Shown: in pieces, positions 1-8,625 of the stretch
How the letters are laid out: every line of letters starts with the position of its first letter
Numbering within the stretch: position 1 is the first letter of the stretch
Notes under the pieces: model-generated
The model's database searches: none
The model's input: only the letters and a program-made list of their open reading frames with translations
What the model was told of the DNA's origin: nothing
Made by a program: the position numbers and the translations under genes
Source: Effusibacillus lacus
GTDB taxonomy: Bacteria > Bacillota > Bacilli > Tumebacillales > Effusibacillaceae
Direction: 5' to 3'
Assembly (NCBI RefSeq): GCF_002335525.1
Contig: NZ_BDUF01000049.1
Span: 6,310 to 70,309, forward strand
DNA: 64,000 nucleotides

Positions 1-984
1 AGGGCGCAAGCCGCCTTTTCTGCATTTGATGTGAAAAAACTTCTCCGCCCCGAGATCGGCACCGAATCCCGCTTCCGTCACCGCATACTCTCCCAGTTTC
101 ACCGCCATTTGAGTAGCCAGCAAACTGTTGCAGCCGTGGGCGATATTGGCAAATGGGCCCCCATGAATCAGAGCAGGCGTATTTTCCAGTGTCTGTACCA
201 GATTGGGTTTGATGGCATCTTTCAACAAAAGGGTCATGGCGCCTTCCGCTTCCAGATCCCCCGCATATACAGGCCGGTTGTCATAGGTGTAGGCAACCAG
301 CATCCTCCCCAGGGACTCTTTCAAATCTTGCAAATCCCGGGCCAGACACAGAATGGCCATCACCTCTGAGGCGACAGTGATGTCAAATCCGTCCTCCCGC
401 GGAACCCCATTGGTTTGGCCGCCAAGGCCGATTACCACCTGCCGGAGTGTTCGGTCGTTGATATCCAGCACCCGTTTCCAGACGATCCGCCGCGGATCAA
501 TCCCCAAAGCGTTTCCCTGCTGGATGTGATTGTCAAGCAATGCGGCCAACAAATTATGGGCAGAAGTGATGGCGTGAAAATCCCCCGTAAAGTGCAGGTT
601 AATATCTTCCATCGGCACCACCTGCGAATAACCGCCGCCGGTAGCCCCGCCTTTCATGCCAAATACCGGACCCAGTGATGGCTCACGCAGGGCAGTGACA
701 GTTTTTTTCCCGATCCGGTTCAAAGCTTGTCCCAGCCCTACGCTGACTGTGGTCTTGCCTTCCCCTGCAGCCGTGGGATTAATAGCGGTTACCAGTATCA
801 ACTTCCCGTCCGGTTTGGCCGCAAGCCGTCTTAAAACTGCCAAATCCACCTTCGCCTTGTATTTCCCGTACGCTTCCCACTCTTCCTCCGCCAGGCCCAA
901 TGAGGAAGCAATTTCGGAAATCCGCTTCATTCTTGCCGAGCGCGCAATTTCAATATCTGTCGGAACCATTAGATCGTTTGTCAT
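1..984 (-). CDS. fhs: Formate--tetrahydrofolate ligase, N-terminal part (cut by window edge)
   Basis: This is the first ~328 residues of the ATP-dependent ligase that makes 10-formyl-THF from formate and THF in cytoplasmic one-carbon metabolism. The family is usually about 555 residues, so the C-terminal third lies beyond the left edge. The translation shows the family P-loop region (TAAGEGKTT near residue 70), followed by the conserved [19 protein letters not shown] stretch and the [20 protein letters not shown] segment. The start is the ATG at 982-984, preceded by a GGGGAGAG ribosome site. Its neighbour on the same strand is a histidine kinase, with no obvious functional link. Identification is very secure; only the 3' end is unseen. 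Confidence 0.97.
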   Translation of the reverse strand, partial: MTNDLMVPTDIEIARSARMKRISEIASSLGLAEEEWEAYGKYKAKVDLAVLRRLAAKPDGKLILVTAINPTAAGEGKTTVSVGLGQALNRIGKKTVTALREPSLGPVFGMKGGATGGGYSQVVPMEDINLHFTGDFHAITSAHNLLAALLDNHIQQGNALGIDPRRIVWKRVLDINDRTLRQVVIGLGGQTNGVPREDGFDITVASEVMAILCLARDLQDLKESLGRMLVAYTYDNRPVYAGDLEAEGAMTLLLKDAIKPNLVQTLENTPALIHGGPFANIAHGCNSLLATQMAVKLGEYAVTEAGFGADLGAEKFFHIKCRKGGLRP

Positions 985-1070
985 ATGTCTCTCCCCGAAG
1001 TTTTCTCCAATTTGTCACATCTTTGATTATACGTCAAAGGCATGGGAAATTTCCCCTGGCCTGCCAATTT

Positions 1071-2636
1071 TCAAATCTTTGTCGATTTCCCGCCTTCCGG
1101 CTGTTCCAACGGCAAAATCACATCTACAACCGTGCCCTTGCCCACTTCGCTGTGAATTTTGATTGTCCCCCCGTGATCTTCGATAATCCGGTAACTGACC
1201 ATTAAGCCCAGGCCAGTGCCTTTCTCCTTGGTTGTGAAAAAGGGGTCTCCCAAGTTTGGAATAAGACCCTCCGGAATTCCGCAACCGGTATCTGTTACAC
1301 GGACCATGACATTTTGCGGGGCAACCCGATGTACAGCGACGGTGACACTGCCGTCATGAGGGATAGACTCAATTGCATTTTTGATAAGGTTAATAAAAAC
1401 CTGTTTCAATTGATTTTCGTCACATTTGACCAGCAGAACTCCCGGGTCGAACTCTGTCACGATTTGAACGTTTTGCATATTTGCCTGGACATTGAGCAAT
1501 CTGATTACGATATGCAGCAGTTTCGAAATATCTTTGGGCAGGAAGTTCAATGCCTGGGGTTTGGCAAGCGTCAGCAGTTCACTCACTATAAGATTGATCC
1601 TGTCCAATTCAGACAGCATGATCTTGAAATACTCATTGTTCCCTTCCGACCCGGTTTCCTTCAGAAGTTGAACAAACCCCCGCAAGGAAGTGAGGGGATT
1701 CCGAATCTCGTGGGCAACCCCGGCTGCCAACTGTCCGATGACATTCAGTTTGTCCGATTTGCGGAACAGTTCCTCCGCCTGTTTCCTGTCCGTTATGTCA
1801 ATCAGGGTACCGATAATGGCCGACTCCCCATTCAGGCAGATAATGGTGCCATGAACTTCCACATCGATGATTTTGTTATCCCTTGTGATCCCCCTGAAGG
1901 AATACCGCTGGCTTTTCACTTCCCCGGCAAGACGTTTCTGCAGACTGGTCGTTACCAGGTTCAGGTCTTCCGGGTGAACCAGATTCCAGATGCTTGTTCC
2001 AATCAATTCTTCCTGACTGGTTCCAAAGATCTGGGCAAAGCGGGGATTTACATAATTTAGTATTCCTTTTTTTTCCACTATGTAGACCCCGATCAGGGCG
2101 TGCTCGACCAGACTGCGGTACTTGAGTTCACTGTCACGCAGCGCTTTCGATCTCATGCCGGAGAGTTCTTGTTCCTGCTTCAACTTTTCTTCGATGTTCC
2201 GGTAAATTTGCAATGTATATATGAAAAGAAGCAGGGGGACAGGAAGGCTTAGCAAGCCGACCCAGTCGTTAATCATCCTCACCTGGTTTACGGTTGGCTG
2301 ATCAAAAAACTTAAGAATCAAGGCGCTCCACGAAATGACCAGCAAGTAACTTACCAGAAGATAAATCCGGTGCCGCAACCGCCATGTAATTACGTCGAAT
2401 TCGCTAAAGGCGTATCGGCAGACTATCAGTGCACCCAGCATGAGGTGAATAAACATGGCTCTCAATACAATATTTTCTGCGTCAGGTTTTCGGGCCCACG
2501 GCCATCCGAAAGCCAGCTGCTCCCTGCCTGTCTCCAAAAGCGTAAGGATCAAAACAATCAAGAAAAGCGATACTGCCATTCCCCATACAATCTTTGAAAT
2601 GACAGGTTTGGAATGCAGCGGTTTATGACCATACAT
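1071..2636 (-). CDS. Membrane-bound PAS sensor histidine kinase (sporulation-kinase type)
   Basis: A 521-residue sensor kinase. The N-terminal ~150 residues contain about four hydrophobic segments. A coiled stretch then leads into a PAS domain (about residues 165-285, ending in GTLIDITDRKQAEE), a HisKA dimerisation domain with the phospho-acceptor His in AAGVAHEIRNPLTSLRGF (near residue 310), and an HATPase_c domain with an N box (NLIKNAIESI), a G1 box (DTGCGIP) and a G2 box (KGTGLGL). This architecture is typical of Bacillota kinases that feed the Spo0F/Spo0A phosphorelay, but many relatives serve other pathways. No response regulator is adjacent, which fits an orphan phosphorelay kinase. 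The signal sensed cannot be told from sequence. Confidence 0.9.
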   Translation of the reverse strand: MYGHKPLHSKPVISKIVWGMAVSLFLIVLILTLLETGREQLAFGWPWARKPDAENIVLRAMFIHLMLGALIVCRYAFSEFDVITWRLRHRIYLLVSYLLVISWSALILKFFDQPTVNQVRMINDWVGLLSLPVPLLLFIYTLQIYRNIEEKLKQEQELSGMRSKALRDSELKYRSLVEHALIGVYIVEKKGILNYVNPRFAQIFGTSQEELIGTSIWNLVHPEDLNLVTTSLQKRLAGEVKSQRYSFRGITRDNKIIDVEVHGTIICLNGESAIIGTLIDITDRKQAEELFRKSDKLNVIGQLAAGVAHEIRNPLTSLRGFVQLLKETGSEGNNEYFKIMLSELDRINLIVSELLTLAKPQALNFLPKDISKLLHIVIRLLNVQANMQNVQIVTEFDPGVLLVKCDENQLKQVFINLIKNAIESIPHDGSVTVAVHRVAPQNVMVRVTDTGCGIPEGLIPNLGDPFFTTKEKGTGLGLMVSYRIIEDHGGTIKIHSEVGKGTVVDVILPLEQPEGGKSTKI

Positions 2637-2742
2637 GAAGATCTCACATGCTTTCCCATTTTGTCGGTTTCAAATGTATATCTAAGTTAATTATTAAGTA
2701 TTGGAGAATTTTCTTGTCAATGTTAAATGTTAGAAAAAGAGC

Positions 2743-2773
2743 AAAAAACCCTGCAACCCATAGGGCCGCAGGG
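2743..2773 (-). terminator. Intrinsic terminator of the glc operon
   Basis: Read on the minus strand, a stem CCCTGC / GCAGGG (arms at 2768-2773 and 2749-2754) is followed at once by six T residues (2743-2748). It lies just past the glcD stop at 2779, so it probably ends the glcE-glcF-glcD transcript before the histidine kinase gene. Confidence 0.8.
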
Positions 2774-2778
2774 CATTC

Positions 2779-4206
2779 TTATAAGGAAGCGGCTGCCGCT
2801 TTCTTGACCTCCACACAACGGGCCGGCTTTGGAAAAACCTTGTCCGGATTGCAGAGATTCTCCGGATTGAACACCCGCATAATCGCTATTTGCGCATCCA
2901 ATTCCTCTCGGGTAAATATCTTTGTCATGTCCTGCTGTTTCTCAATTCCAATCCCGTGTTCACCGGTGATGCTCCCGCCTGCATCCGCACAGGCCTGCAG
3001 CACCTCCGATCCCACTTTGACCGCAAGTTCCGTTTCTCCCGGCTTGCTGGAATCAAACAGAATCAACGGATGCAGGTTGCCGTCCCCTGCATGGAATACA
3101 TTGGCAATCCGCAATCCTGATTCCCGGCTGATCTCCGCAATCCGCCGCAATACCTCAGGCAACCGGCTGCGCGGGATCACCCCGTCCTGCACAAGATAGT
3201 CGGGAGACAGATTTCCCATGGCGCCAAAGGCGGTTTTCCGGTTGGACCACCAGAGGGTCCGTTCCTGTTCGTTTTGCGCCACCCGGACTTCCCGGACGTT
3301 ATGCTTCTTGCAGATCTCCACAATCTGTTCCGACATTTCTTCCATTCCGGCTGTGAGGCCGTCAAGTTCAATGATCAATACGGCTTCCAGATCTTTCGGG
3401 TACCCGACCGGATAGGTACCGGCCTCCACCCCTTCTATTGCCGTTTTGTCCATCATCTCAAGAGCACCGGGTATGAATCCTTCCGCAATAATGGCAGATA
3501 CGGTTTCACTGGCATCATCCACCGAGTCATACAGGGCGAGGACCGTTTTGACACCTTGCGGCTTTTTAAGGATTCGCACAATGATTTTCGTGACAATTCC
3601 CATGGTCCCTTCCGATCCAACGACAAGACCTGTCAGATCATATCCCGGCATGTCCGGCACCATGCCTCCCAAAGTAACGATTTCCCCGTCAGGGAGAACC
3701 ATTTCCACACCGAGGACGTGGTTGCTGGTTACCCCGTATTTCAAGCAGTGGGGGCCTCCGGCATTCTCCCCCACATTGCCGCCGATCGTACAGGACATCC
3801 CGCTTGAGGGGTCGGGAGCGTAGTAGTACCCTTCATGGGCAATGGCTTTGGTCAGCCGAAGATTCACGTAACCGGGCTCGACCACCGCCGTCCGGTTCTC
3901 AAAATCAACAGAGATGAGACGCTTCATCTTGACAAGACTGATCAAGACTTCACCGCCGATGGGGATGGCCCCTCCCGATAAACCGGTACCGGCACCACGG
4001 GGAATAAAGGGGACCTTTTCCCTGTTCAGGAGTTTGACCACTGCTGCAACCTGTTCCGTATCAGCAGGAAATACGACTGCACGCGGACGGTGTTTGTAAA
4101 TGGTGAGTCCATCGCATTCATAAGCAAGAAGGTCGTCCGGTTTGTACAGTACCGACTGTTGACCAACGATCTTTTGCAATTCCAGAATTAACCGGTCTTG
4201 GCTCAT
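2779..4206 (-). CDS. glcD: Glycolate oxidase FAD subunit GlcD
   Basis: A 475-residue FAD-linked oxidase subunit that oxidises glycolate (or a related 2-hydroxyacid such as D-lactate) to the 2-oxoacid and passes electrons through the iron-sulfur subunit. The N-terminal half is a PCMH-type FAD-binding domain: FIPRGAGTGLSGGAIPIGGE near residues 70-90, then GGNVGENAGGPHCLKYG and GLVVGSEGTMGIVT. The C-terminal FAD-oxidase domain carries NVFHAGDGNLHPL and TGEHGIGIEKQ, which are typical of GlcD/D-lactate dehydrogenase proteins. Its ATG overlaps the glcF stop as ATGA, so translation is probably coupled. It is the last gene of the operon and is followed by a terminator. Substrate preference within the family is inferred from the three-subunit context. 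Confidence 0.93.
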   Translation of the reverse strand: MSQDRLILELQKIVGQQSVLYKPDDLLAYECDGLTIYKHRPRAVVFPADTEQVAAVVKLLNREKVPFIPRGAGTGLSGGAIPIGGEVLISLVKMKRLISVDFENRTAVVEPGYVNLRLTKAIAHEGYYYAPDPSSGMSCTIGGNVGENAGGPHCLKYGVTSNHVLGVEMVLPDGEIVTLGGMVPDMPGYDLTGLVVGSEGTMGIVTKIIVRILKKPQGVKTVLALYDSVDDASETVSAIIAEGFIPGALEMMDKTAIEGVEAGTYPVGYPKDLEAVLIIELDGLTAGMEEMSEQIVEICKKHNVREVRVAQNEQERTLWWSNRKTAFGAMGNLSPDYLVQDGVIPRSRLPEVLRRIAEISRESGLRIANVFHAGDGNLHPLILFDSSKPGETELAVKVGSEVLQACADAGGSITGEHGIGIEKQQDMTKIFTREELDAQIAIMRVFNPENLCNPDKVFPKPARCVEVKKAAAASL

Positions 4207-5591
4207 GCGCCTTCCCTCCCCCTTGCGGCTTCGACAGTTTGCTTTGCATTGGCGACCGATTCTGCCTCCGCCTGATAAGCCCTGTCAAGCAACGTAACTG
4301 TATGGGCCACTTCCATTTCGGCGTTGATCCTGTTTACGCCCACCTGAATTTGCATCATGCAGCCCGGATTCCCCATGGTAATGCAGTTGACTCCTTCCGG
4401 CACGTCCGCCATTTTTCGGTCCAGAAGCGGACTTGCAATTTCGGGATGTGTCAGGTTGTAGATCCCGGCAGAGCCGCAGCAGCGGTCAGATTCCCGCATC
4501 TCGATCAGTTCCACGCCCGGAATTGATTTCAAGATTTGGCGGGGTTGCATTCTGACATTTTGCGCATGCGCCAAATGGCATGCGTCATGGTAAGTGATTT
4601 TGACCTCCACCCTGCCCTTGGGCGGTTCATACCCCACCTCCACCAGGAACTCGGAAATGTCACGCACTTTGGCGGCAAATTGTTTGGCTTTCTCAAGATA
4701 TGCCTGATCGGAGTGCAGCAGTTCGGGATACTCCTTGACAGCTGCACCGCAGCCGGCCGCATTCATGATAATGTAATCGACCCCTGCCGCAAGGAACGTG
4801 TCAATATTTTGCCGGGCCATCTGTTTGGCGGTGTCCCGCTCTCCGGCATGCACCTGCAGAGCGCCGCAGCACCCCTGTGCCTGGGGAACCACCACATCAA
4901 ATCCGTTTCGGGCAAGCACTCGGGCGGTCGCCATGTTGATGTCCGCAAACATCACGTCCATCACGCAGCCGAGAACCAATCCTACCGTTCCCCGTTTTTG
5001 GCCGATGGCAGGTATCAGGGACGGGAGTGCCTCCCGGGACGATTTGGCAGGCAGGTTCGGCATTGCAGCTTCCATTTCCCTCAGATGACGGGGGAACAGA
5101 TTCATTACACCCATTCCGCGCGCCAACTTTTGCAGACCGGATTTTTGATAGAAACGGGTCAATTTCCCTATTGTTCGCAAGCGATTGGGATAGGGGAAGA
5201 TCTTTTTCAGGAAGGTGTCACTTACAAAACCTTTCAAACCTGTCAGCGGCTCAGACTGGCGAATCTGACCGCGGGCTTCTTCGATCAGAGCCCCTACCTG
5301 CACACCGGATGGGCAAGCGGTTTCACAAGCCCGGCAATCAAGGCACCGGAAGACTGGATCGATGAACGATTCGTTGATCTCCAGCTTTCCTTCCGCCACC
5401 GATTTGATCAAATACACACGGCCCCTTGGCGACTGGGCCTCATTGCCCGTTTCCTGGTAGGTGGGACAAGCGTCCAGACACAATCCGCAATGGACGCAAA
5501 CATTGAATTTGTCAGGATCCGGCGGATCGGTCCACTTGTAGTTGGAGTTGGGATATTCCAGCATAGATGCCAGCTGTCCTTGGTCGCTCAT
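4203..5591 (-). CDS. glcF: Glycolate oxidase iron-sulfur subunit GlcF
   Basis: A 462-residue iron-sulfur electron-transfer subunit that takes electrons from the flavin subunits towards the respiratory chain. Two ferredoxin-type [4Fe-4S] motifs are visible near the N terminus, CVHCGLCLDACP (about residue 32) and CLDCRACETACPSG (about residue 83). Two cysteine-rich CCG domains follow in the C-terminal half, with GCCGALQVHAGE and DRCCGSAGIYNLTHPE. Length and domain order match the GlcF family. The gene sits between glcE (2 bp gap) and glcD (4 bp overlap) in one transcript. Confidence 0.93.
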   Translation of the reverse strand: MSDQGQLASMLEYPNSNYKWTDPPDPDKFNVCVHCGLCLDACPTYQETGNEAQSPRGRVYLIKSVAEGKLEINESFIDPVFRCLDCRACETACPSGVQVGALIEEARGQIRQSEPLTGLKGFVSDTFLKKIFPYPNRLRTIGKLTRFYQKSGLQKLARGMGVMNLFPRHLREMEAAMPNLPAKSSREALPSLIPAIGQKRGTVGLVLGCVMDVMFADINMATARVLARNGFDVVVPQAQGCCGALQVHAGERDTAKQMARQNIDTFLAAGVDYIIMNAAGCGAAVKEYPELLHSDQAYLEKAKQFAAKVRDISEFLVEVGYEPPKGRVEVKITYHDACHLAHAQNVRMQPRQILKSIPGVELIEMRESDRCCGSAGIYNLTHPEIASPLLDRKMADVPEGVNCITMGNPGCMMQIQVGVNRINAEMEVAHTVTLLDRAYQAEAESVANAKQTVEAARGREGA

Positions 5592-5593
5592 AA

Positions 5594-6988
5594 TCAGATC
5601 CCTCCTGCATACCGTCCCGGACTTAGAATGCCTGCCGGATCAACAGTCTGTTTTATGCCTTTCATCAATGACAACCCACTGCGTACGACACCCCAGACTC
5701 CCAGATCCTGTTTCACGGTTCCTTCGCCATGTTCCACCACAAGGTACCCGCCGTGAGATTCGGCCAAATGACGAAACCGGGCTGCCGTCTCCTTCAATGC
5801 GTCAGAATCGGGTGATGACAGTCTGACCCGGAGGGTTCCAATCCCCAGGCTGACTGCATACTCCATCTGAATTTTCCGGGATGAAGACTCCTTCTCATAA
5901 ATTTCTAACACCTTTGTCATGTGAGGGATCAGAAATCCCGCTCTCAGCACCAGAGAGTTGGCGGCAGTCTCTTTCCACTTGCTGCGGTAATCGTTCCAGA
6001 ATGCTTCCGTGTCTTCATTGACAACCGAAGACAGTCGGATATTGCTTTCCGTTTCGCTGACCATTTGCCCAATGCGTTCTGCTTGATATTTGGCTGCACT
6101 TTTCACATCATCAGACCCGATTGCCAGTCGGTACGTCCCTTGACCGTCTTCCATCCTGCCCATCAGCTCCAGACTGCTGGGAACACATTCGGACCCCAGT
6201 ATGCGGGAGGCAAGGCGGATCAGAGGTGCGAAAGCCTCACATTCCGCCAGCACCAGCTCACGATACTTCGGATATGGACGAAGCTTCAGAGTGATTTCCG
6301 TTATGAAGGCCAAAGTCCCGTGGGATCCGACAAACAGCTTGTTCATGTCGTATCCGGCCACATTTTTTACAACTTTGCCACCGGTACGAATCACTTGTCC
6401 GTTGGGGTAGACCACCCGGAGGCCAATTACGTTGTCCCTCCAAGACCCATACAATACCCGTTCCGGTCCGCTGGCTGCAGTTGCCACCAATCCTCCAATG
6501 GTCGACTCCCCTTGGGTGGGAGGAGTAATGGGGACAAACTGTCCATGTTGTCTCAAGTGGGCCTGCACCTCGGAAAAAAGGGTGCCCGCTTTAACGGTCA
6601 TGGTCAGATCTCCGACCGAATGCTCAACAATGCCGGTCAGACGTCTGGATGACAAAAGAATGTCAGCTGACTTCGGAGCCTCTCCAATATGGAGCTGTTG
6701 CCCATACCCTGCAGGTATGACGGAGAGTTGTTGTTCTGTTGCGTATTGAAGCACTGCAGAAACTTCTTCTTCGCTGCCCGGTTCCACCAGCAGCAATTCA
6801 TGGTTCGGAACAGCAAGCTTTGCCTTTAAGTCTTCAGGACATTCTTTTACATACGGAGCATTGACCAAATTTTGCAGATCACTGCGTATCTTTGACAGAT
6901 CCTTGCCGATCGCCTTCACCGCAAGTCCTCCCTTCGCTGTGCTCGAAACCGCTTTCATGCTTCCGGTTCCAATCTGTGTGATAGTCAT
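5594..6988 (-). CDS. glcE: Glycolate oxidase FAD-binding subunit GlcE
   Basis: A 464-residue FAD-binding subunit of glycolate oxidase. It has a PCMH-type FAD domain: SVIPAGYGQQLHIGE at about residues 95-110, PPTQGESTIGGLVATAASGP, and GGKVVKNVAGYDMNKLFVGS, the last being a GlcE hallmark. The C-terminal oxidase cap is longer than in the roughly 350-residue E. coli GlcE, and about 30 extra residues precede the FAD domain. The chosen ATG at 6988 has a GGTGA ribosome site five bases upstream. It is the first gene of glcE-glcF-glcD; the AT-rich tract at 6995-7050 upstream is the likely promoter region. The product, glyoxylate, may connect with the organic-acid cluster further right. Confidence 0.9.
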   Translation of the reverse strand: MTITQIGTGSMKAVSSTAKGGLAVKAIGKDLSKIRSDLQNLVNAPYVKECPEDLKAKLAVPNHELLLVEPGSEEEVSAVLQYATEQQLSVIPAGYGQQLHIGEAPKSADILLSSRRLTGIVEHSVGDLTMTVKAGTLFSEVQAHLRQHGQFVPITPPTQGESTIGGLVATAASGPERVLYGSWRDNVIGLRVVYPNGQVIRTGGKVVKNVAGYDMNKLFVGSHGTLAFITEITLKLRPYPKYRELVLAECEAFAPLIRLASRILGSECVPSSLELMGRMEDGQGTYRLAIGSDDVKSAAKYQAERIGQMVSETESNIRLSSVVNEDTEAFWNDYRSKWKETAANSLVLRAGFLIPHMTKVLEIYEKESSSRKIQMEYAVSLGIGTLRVRLSSPDSDALKETAARFRHLAESHGGYLVVEHGEGTVKQDLGVWGVVRSGLSLMKGIKQTVDPAGILSPGRYAGGI

Positions 6989-7153
6989 CAGATCACCAGG
7001 TGATTGGTTAAAAATATTATAAATAATATATAATTTTATGACTAGGCTTTTTTTTCAATTTCGGATGTGTTCTATAACACCTGCTTCAGATCAAAAAAAA
7101 CCGACAAAGGCAGCATCCTTATAGGGAAGCTGACACCTGCAAAGACAAGAAAA

Positions 7154-7342
7154 AATAGGACTGAATTTCAGGCTTATTTTGTCGATTCAAAGATACTCCC
7201 AGAAATAGGACTGTTTTTCAGTCCTATATGCCATTTCTTAGATGTACACCTCGAAACTCACCCGAATAAGACTGAAAATCAGCTCTATTCTTGAAGTGAC
7301 AATCAAAAAATCAGAAATAAGGCTGACAATCAGTCTAATTTT
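7154..7342. repeat. Cluster of four spaced palindromes (AATA...TATT type), cluster A
   Basis: Four imperfect palindromes of about 25 bp start at 7154, 7203, 7264 and 7315. Each has arms close to AATAGGACTG and CAGTCCTATT around a 3-5 base centre. The second is nearly perfect (AATAGGACTG then TTTTT-type centre then CAGTCCTAT). The DNA between units is unrelated, so this is not a tandem repeat. The cluster lies in the gene-free stretch 6989-7631, upstream of glcE. I see no coding sequence in that stretch; it also holds the left inverted-repeat arm of the next element. Confidence 0.75.
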
Positions 7343-7586
7343 CCATAGCAGATGCATTATGTAAACTAAAATCCGGTCATGGAGAAGTCCTACCGACCTT
7401 TGTGAACCGTTTTTGAAAAATGAAGTAGCAATTGTAGTAAGTGCAACAATTGATTTCGAGTTTACCCAGTGATATCAAGGGGTTGTCTGCCGAATTAGGC
7501 TGCGAAAGTTGAATCTTTTATTTTGCAACCGGGTCGGAACTTGCACGATTCCTAATGAAACTGGCCATTCCCCGAGCGGGGAAGTG

Positions 7587-7619
7587 AAAAAAACAGGCTT
7601 GCCCCATAGGAACAAGCCC
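7587..7619 (-). terminator. Intrinsic terminator after the small membrane-protein gene
   Basis: On the minus strand a GGGCTTG...CAAGCC stem (7595-7619) is followed by a run of seven T (7587-7593). It lies 13 bases past the stop of the 83-residue gene. Confidence 0.75.
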
Positions 7620-7631
7620 GATTGTGATTTC

Positions 7632-7883
7632 TTATGCGATTAGATCTACAATTCCTATTACCAGAATGACAACCCCCAGCCAGAACGAAATGCGGCTGAA
7701 AACCCGCGCCAGTTTGTTGATTTGAATCCGCTCGTCTTTCATGTCCAGGAAACCGCTGCCAACCAGGAATATGGCAATGGCGATGCTCCACCAGGCCCCC
7801 TGCAGTTTGCCCGTAAATGCCAGGGCCAACACGATTATGACATAAATAAACAGTCCGGTTCTTGCCATTTGCGTTGAACTCAT
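7632..7883 (-). CDS. Small two- or three-helix membrane protein, unknown function
   Basis: An 83-residue protein with a hydrophobic segment at about residues 10-24 (GLFIYVIIVLALAF), a second at about 29-45 (AWWSIAIAIFLVGSGFL), a charged loop (DMKDERIQINKLARV) and a third at about 63-82 (FWLGVVILVIGIVDLI). I do not recognise the family. It has its own ribosome site (AAAGG about ten bases before the ATG) and its own terminator, and it lies alone inside the inverted-repeat cassette. The third-position base choice looks like normal coding DNA. A small inner-membrane protein is the most that can be said. Confidence 0.7.
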   Translation of the reverse strand: MSSTQMARTGLFIYVIIVLALAFTGKLQGAWWSIAIAIFLVGSGFLDMKDERIQINKLARVFSRISFWLGVVILVIGIVDLIA

Positions 7884-8022
7884 GATTGGTACCTGACCTT
7901 TCCTTGCCGTTTGTCTAAATCACTCAACTTTCGCAACCTAATTTGGCAAACAAGCCCATGAAACTCGAAGTCAATTGCTGCACTTGTATTGTTTTCCTTA
8001 CCCTCCGGCTGCGGGTTGGGAT

Positions 8023-8045
8023 CTGTACAAGGATAGTTCCTGTAC
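8023..8045. other. Stem-loop after the fumarase operon
   Basis: TGTACAAGGA and TCCTGTACA form a stem around a TAGT loop. It lies 14 bases past the stop of the fumarase beta gene. No T run follows on the minus strand, so it could protect the 3' end or be a weak terminator. Confidence 0.4.
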
Positions 8046-8058
8046 AAATCAGCCCCGG

Positions 8059-8613
8059 TTAATCTTGCCTGTATTTCTCGGTTCCTTCCATATACAGATC
8101 GTTGCCAAAACTGTCGTTGATTACTACGGCCGGGAAATTTTCCACTGTAAGCTTGCGGATTGCTTCCGGTCCGAGATCCTCATATGCAACAATTTCTTGA
8201 GTCTTAATCGCTTTGGCCAGTAATGCGCCTGATCCGCCCACACTGGCAAAATAAATCGCCTGATTCTTAACAATCGATTCTTTTACTTCTTGATTGCGAT
8301 ATCCCTTTCCAATCATACCTTTTAATCCTAGATCAAGCAGTTTCGGCGCATACTTATCCATTCGGCCGCTCGTGGTAGGTCCTGCTGATCCAATCACTTG
8401 ACCCGGTTTGGCCGGAGTCGGGCCGACATAATAGATGACCTGCCCTTGTACATCAAATGGCAACGTTTCCCCTTTGTCCAGTAGTTCGATCATTCTCTTA
8501 TGAGCGGCGTCCCTTGCCGCATATACGATTCCGCTGATTAGCACACGGTCACCTGCACGGAGACTCTGTATCACATCATCGGTCAAGGGTGTGCTTATAT
8601 GTTTTGCTGACAT
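8059..8613 (-). CDS. Class I fumarate hydratase / L-tartrate dehydratase, beta subunit
   Basis: A 184-residue beta subunit of the two-subunit iron-sulfur fumarase/tartrate dehydratase family, which reversibly hydrates fumarate to malate or dehydrates tartrate to oxaloacetate. The conserved core QVIYYVGPTPAKPGQ, IGSAGPTTSGRMDKYAP and MIGKGYRN is present, and the length is usual for the stand-alone beta subunit. It is preceded by an AGGGAGG ribosome site and follows the alpha subunit by 12 bp. Sequence alone does not separate fumarase from tartrate dehydratase. The nearby tartrate/D-malate-type dehydrogenase keeps the tartrate reading open, and the adjacent sdh genes favour fumarase. Confidence 0.9.
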   Translation of the reverse strand: MSAKHISTPLTDDVIQSLRAGDRVLISGIVYAARDAAHKRMIELLDKGETLPFDVQGQVIYYVGPTPAKPGQVIGSAGPTTSGRMDKYAPKLLDLGLKGMIGKGYRNQEVKESIVKNQAIYFASVGGSGALLAKAIKTQEIVAYEDLGPEAIRKLTVENFPAVVINDSFGNDLYMEGTEKYRQD

Positions 8614-8625
8614 GACAATCCCTCC

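Larger units (their letters stand above)
7433..7992. repeat. Inverted-repeat-flanked cassette around a small membrane-protein gene
   Basis: The segment 7433-7516 reads almost the same as the reverse complement of 7920-7992. Shared blocks, in order, are AAGTGCA, CAATTGA, TTCGAGTTT, TTGT, TGCC, AATTAGG and TGCGAAAGTTGA, with a small insertion in the left arm. Between the arms lie one small minus-strand gene and its terminator. The arms are about 75 bp at roughly 80 percent identity by eye. No transposase is present, so the cassette could be a MITE-like or otherwise mobilised unit, or the product of a local inverted duplication. Confidence 0.7.

Noticed and set aside
4536-5756. 406-codon plus-strand open frame opposite glcF/glcE
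   Set aside because: It is the antisense shadow of strongly conserved genes, has no family resemblance and has a composition rich in His, Arg and Ser typical of shadow frames.
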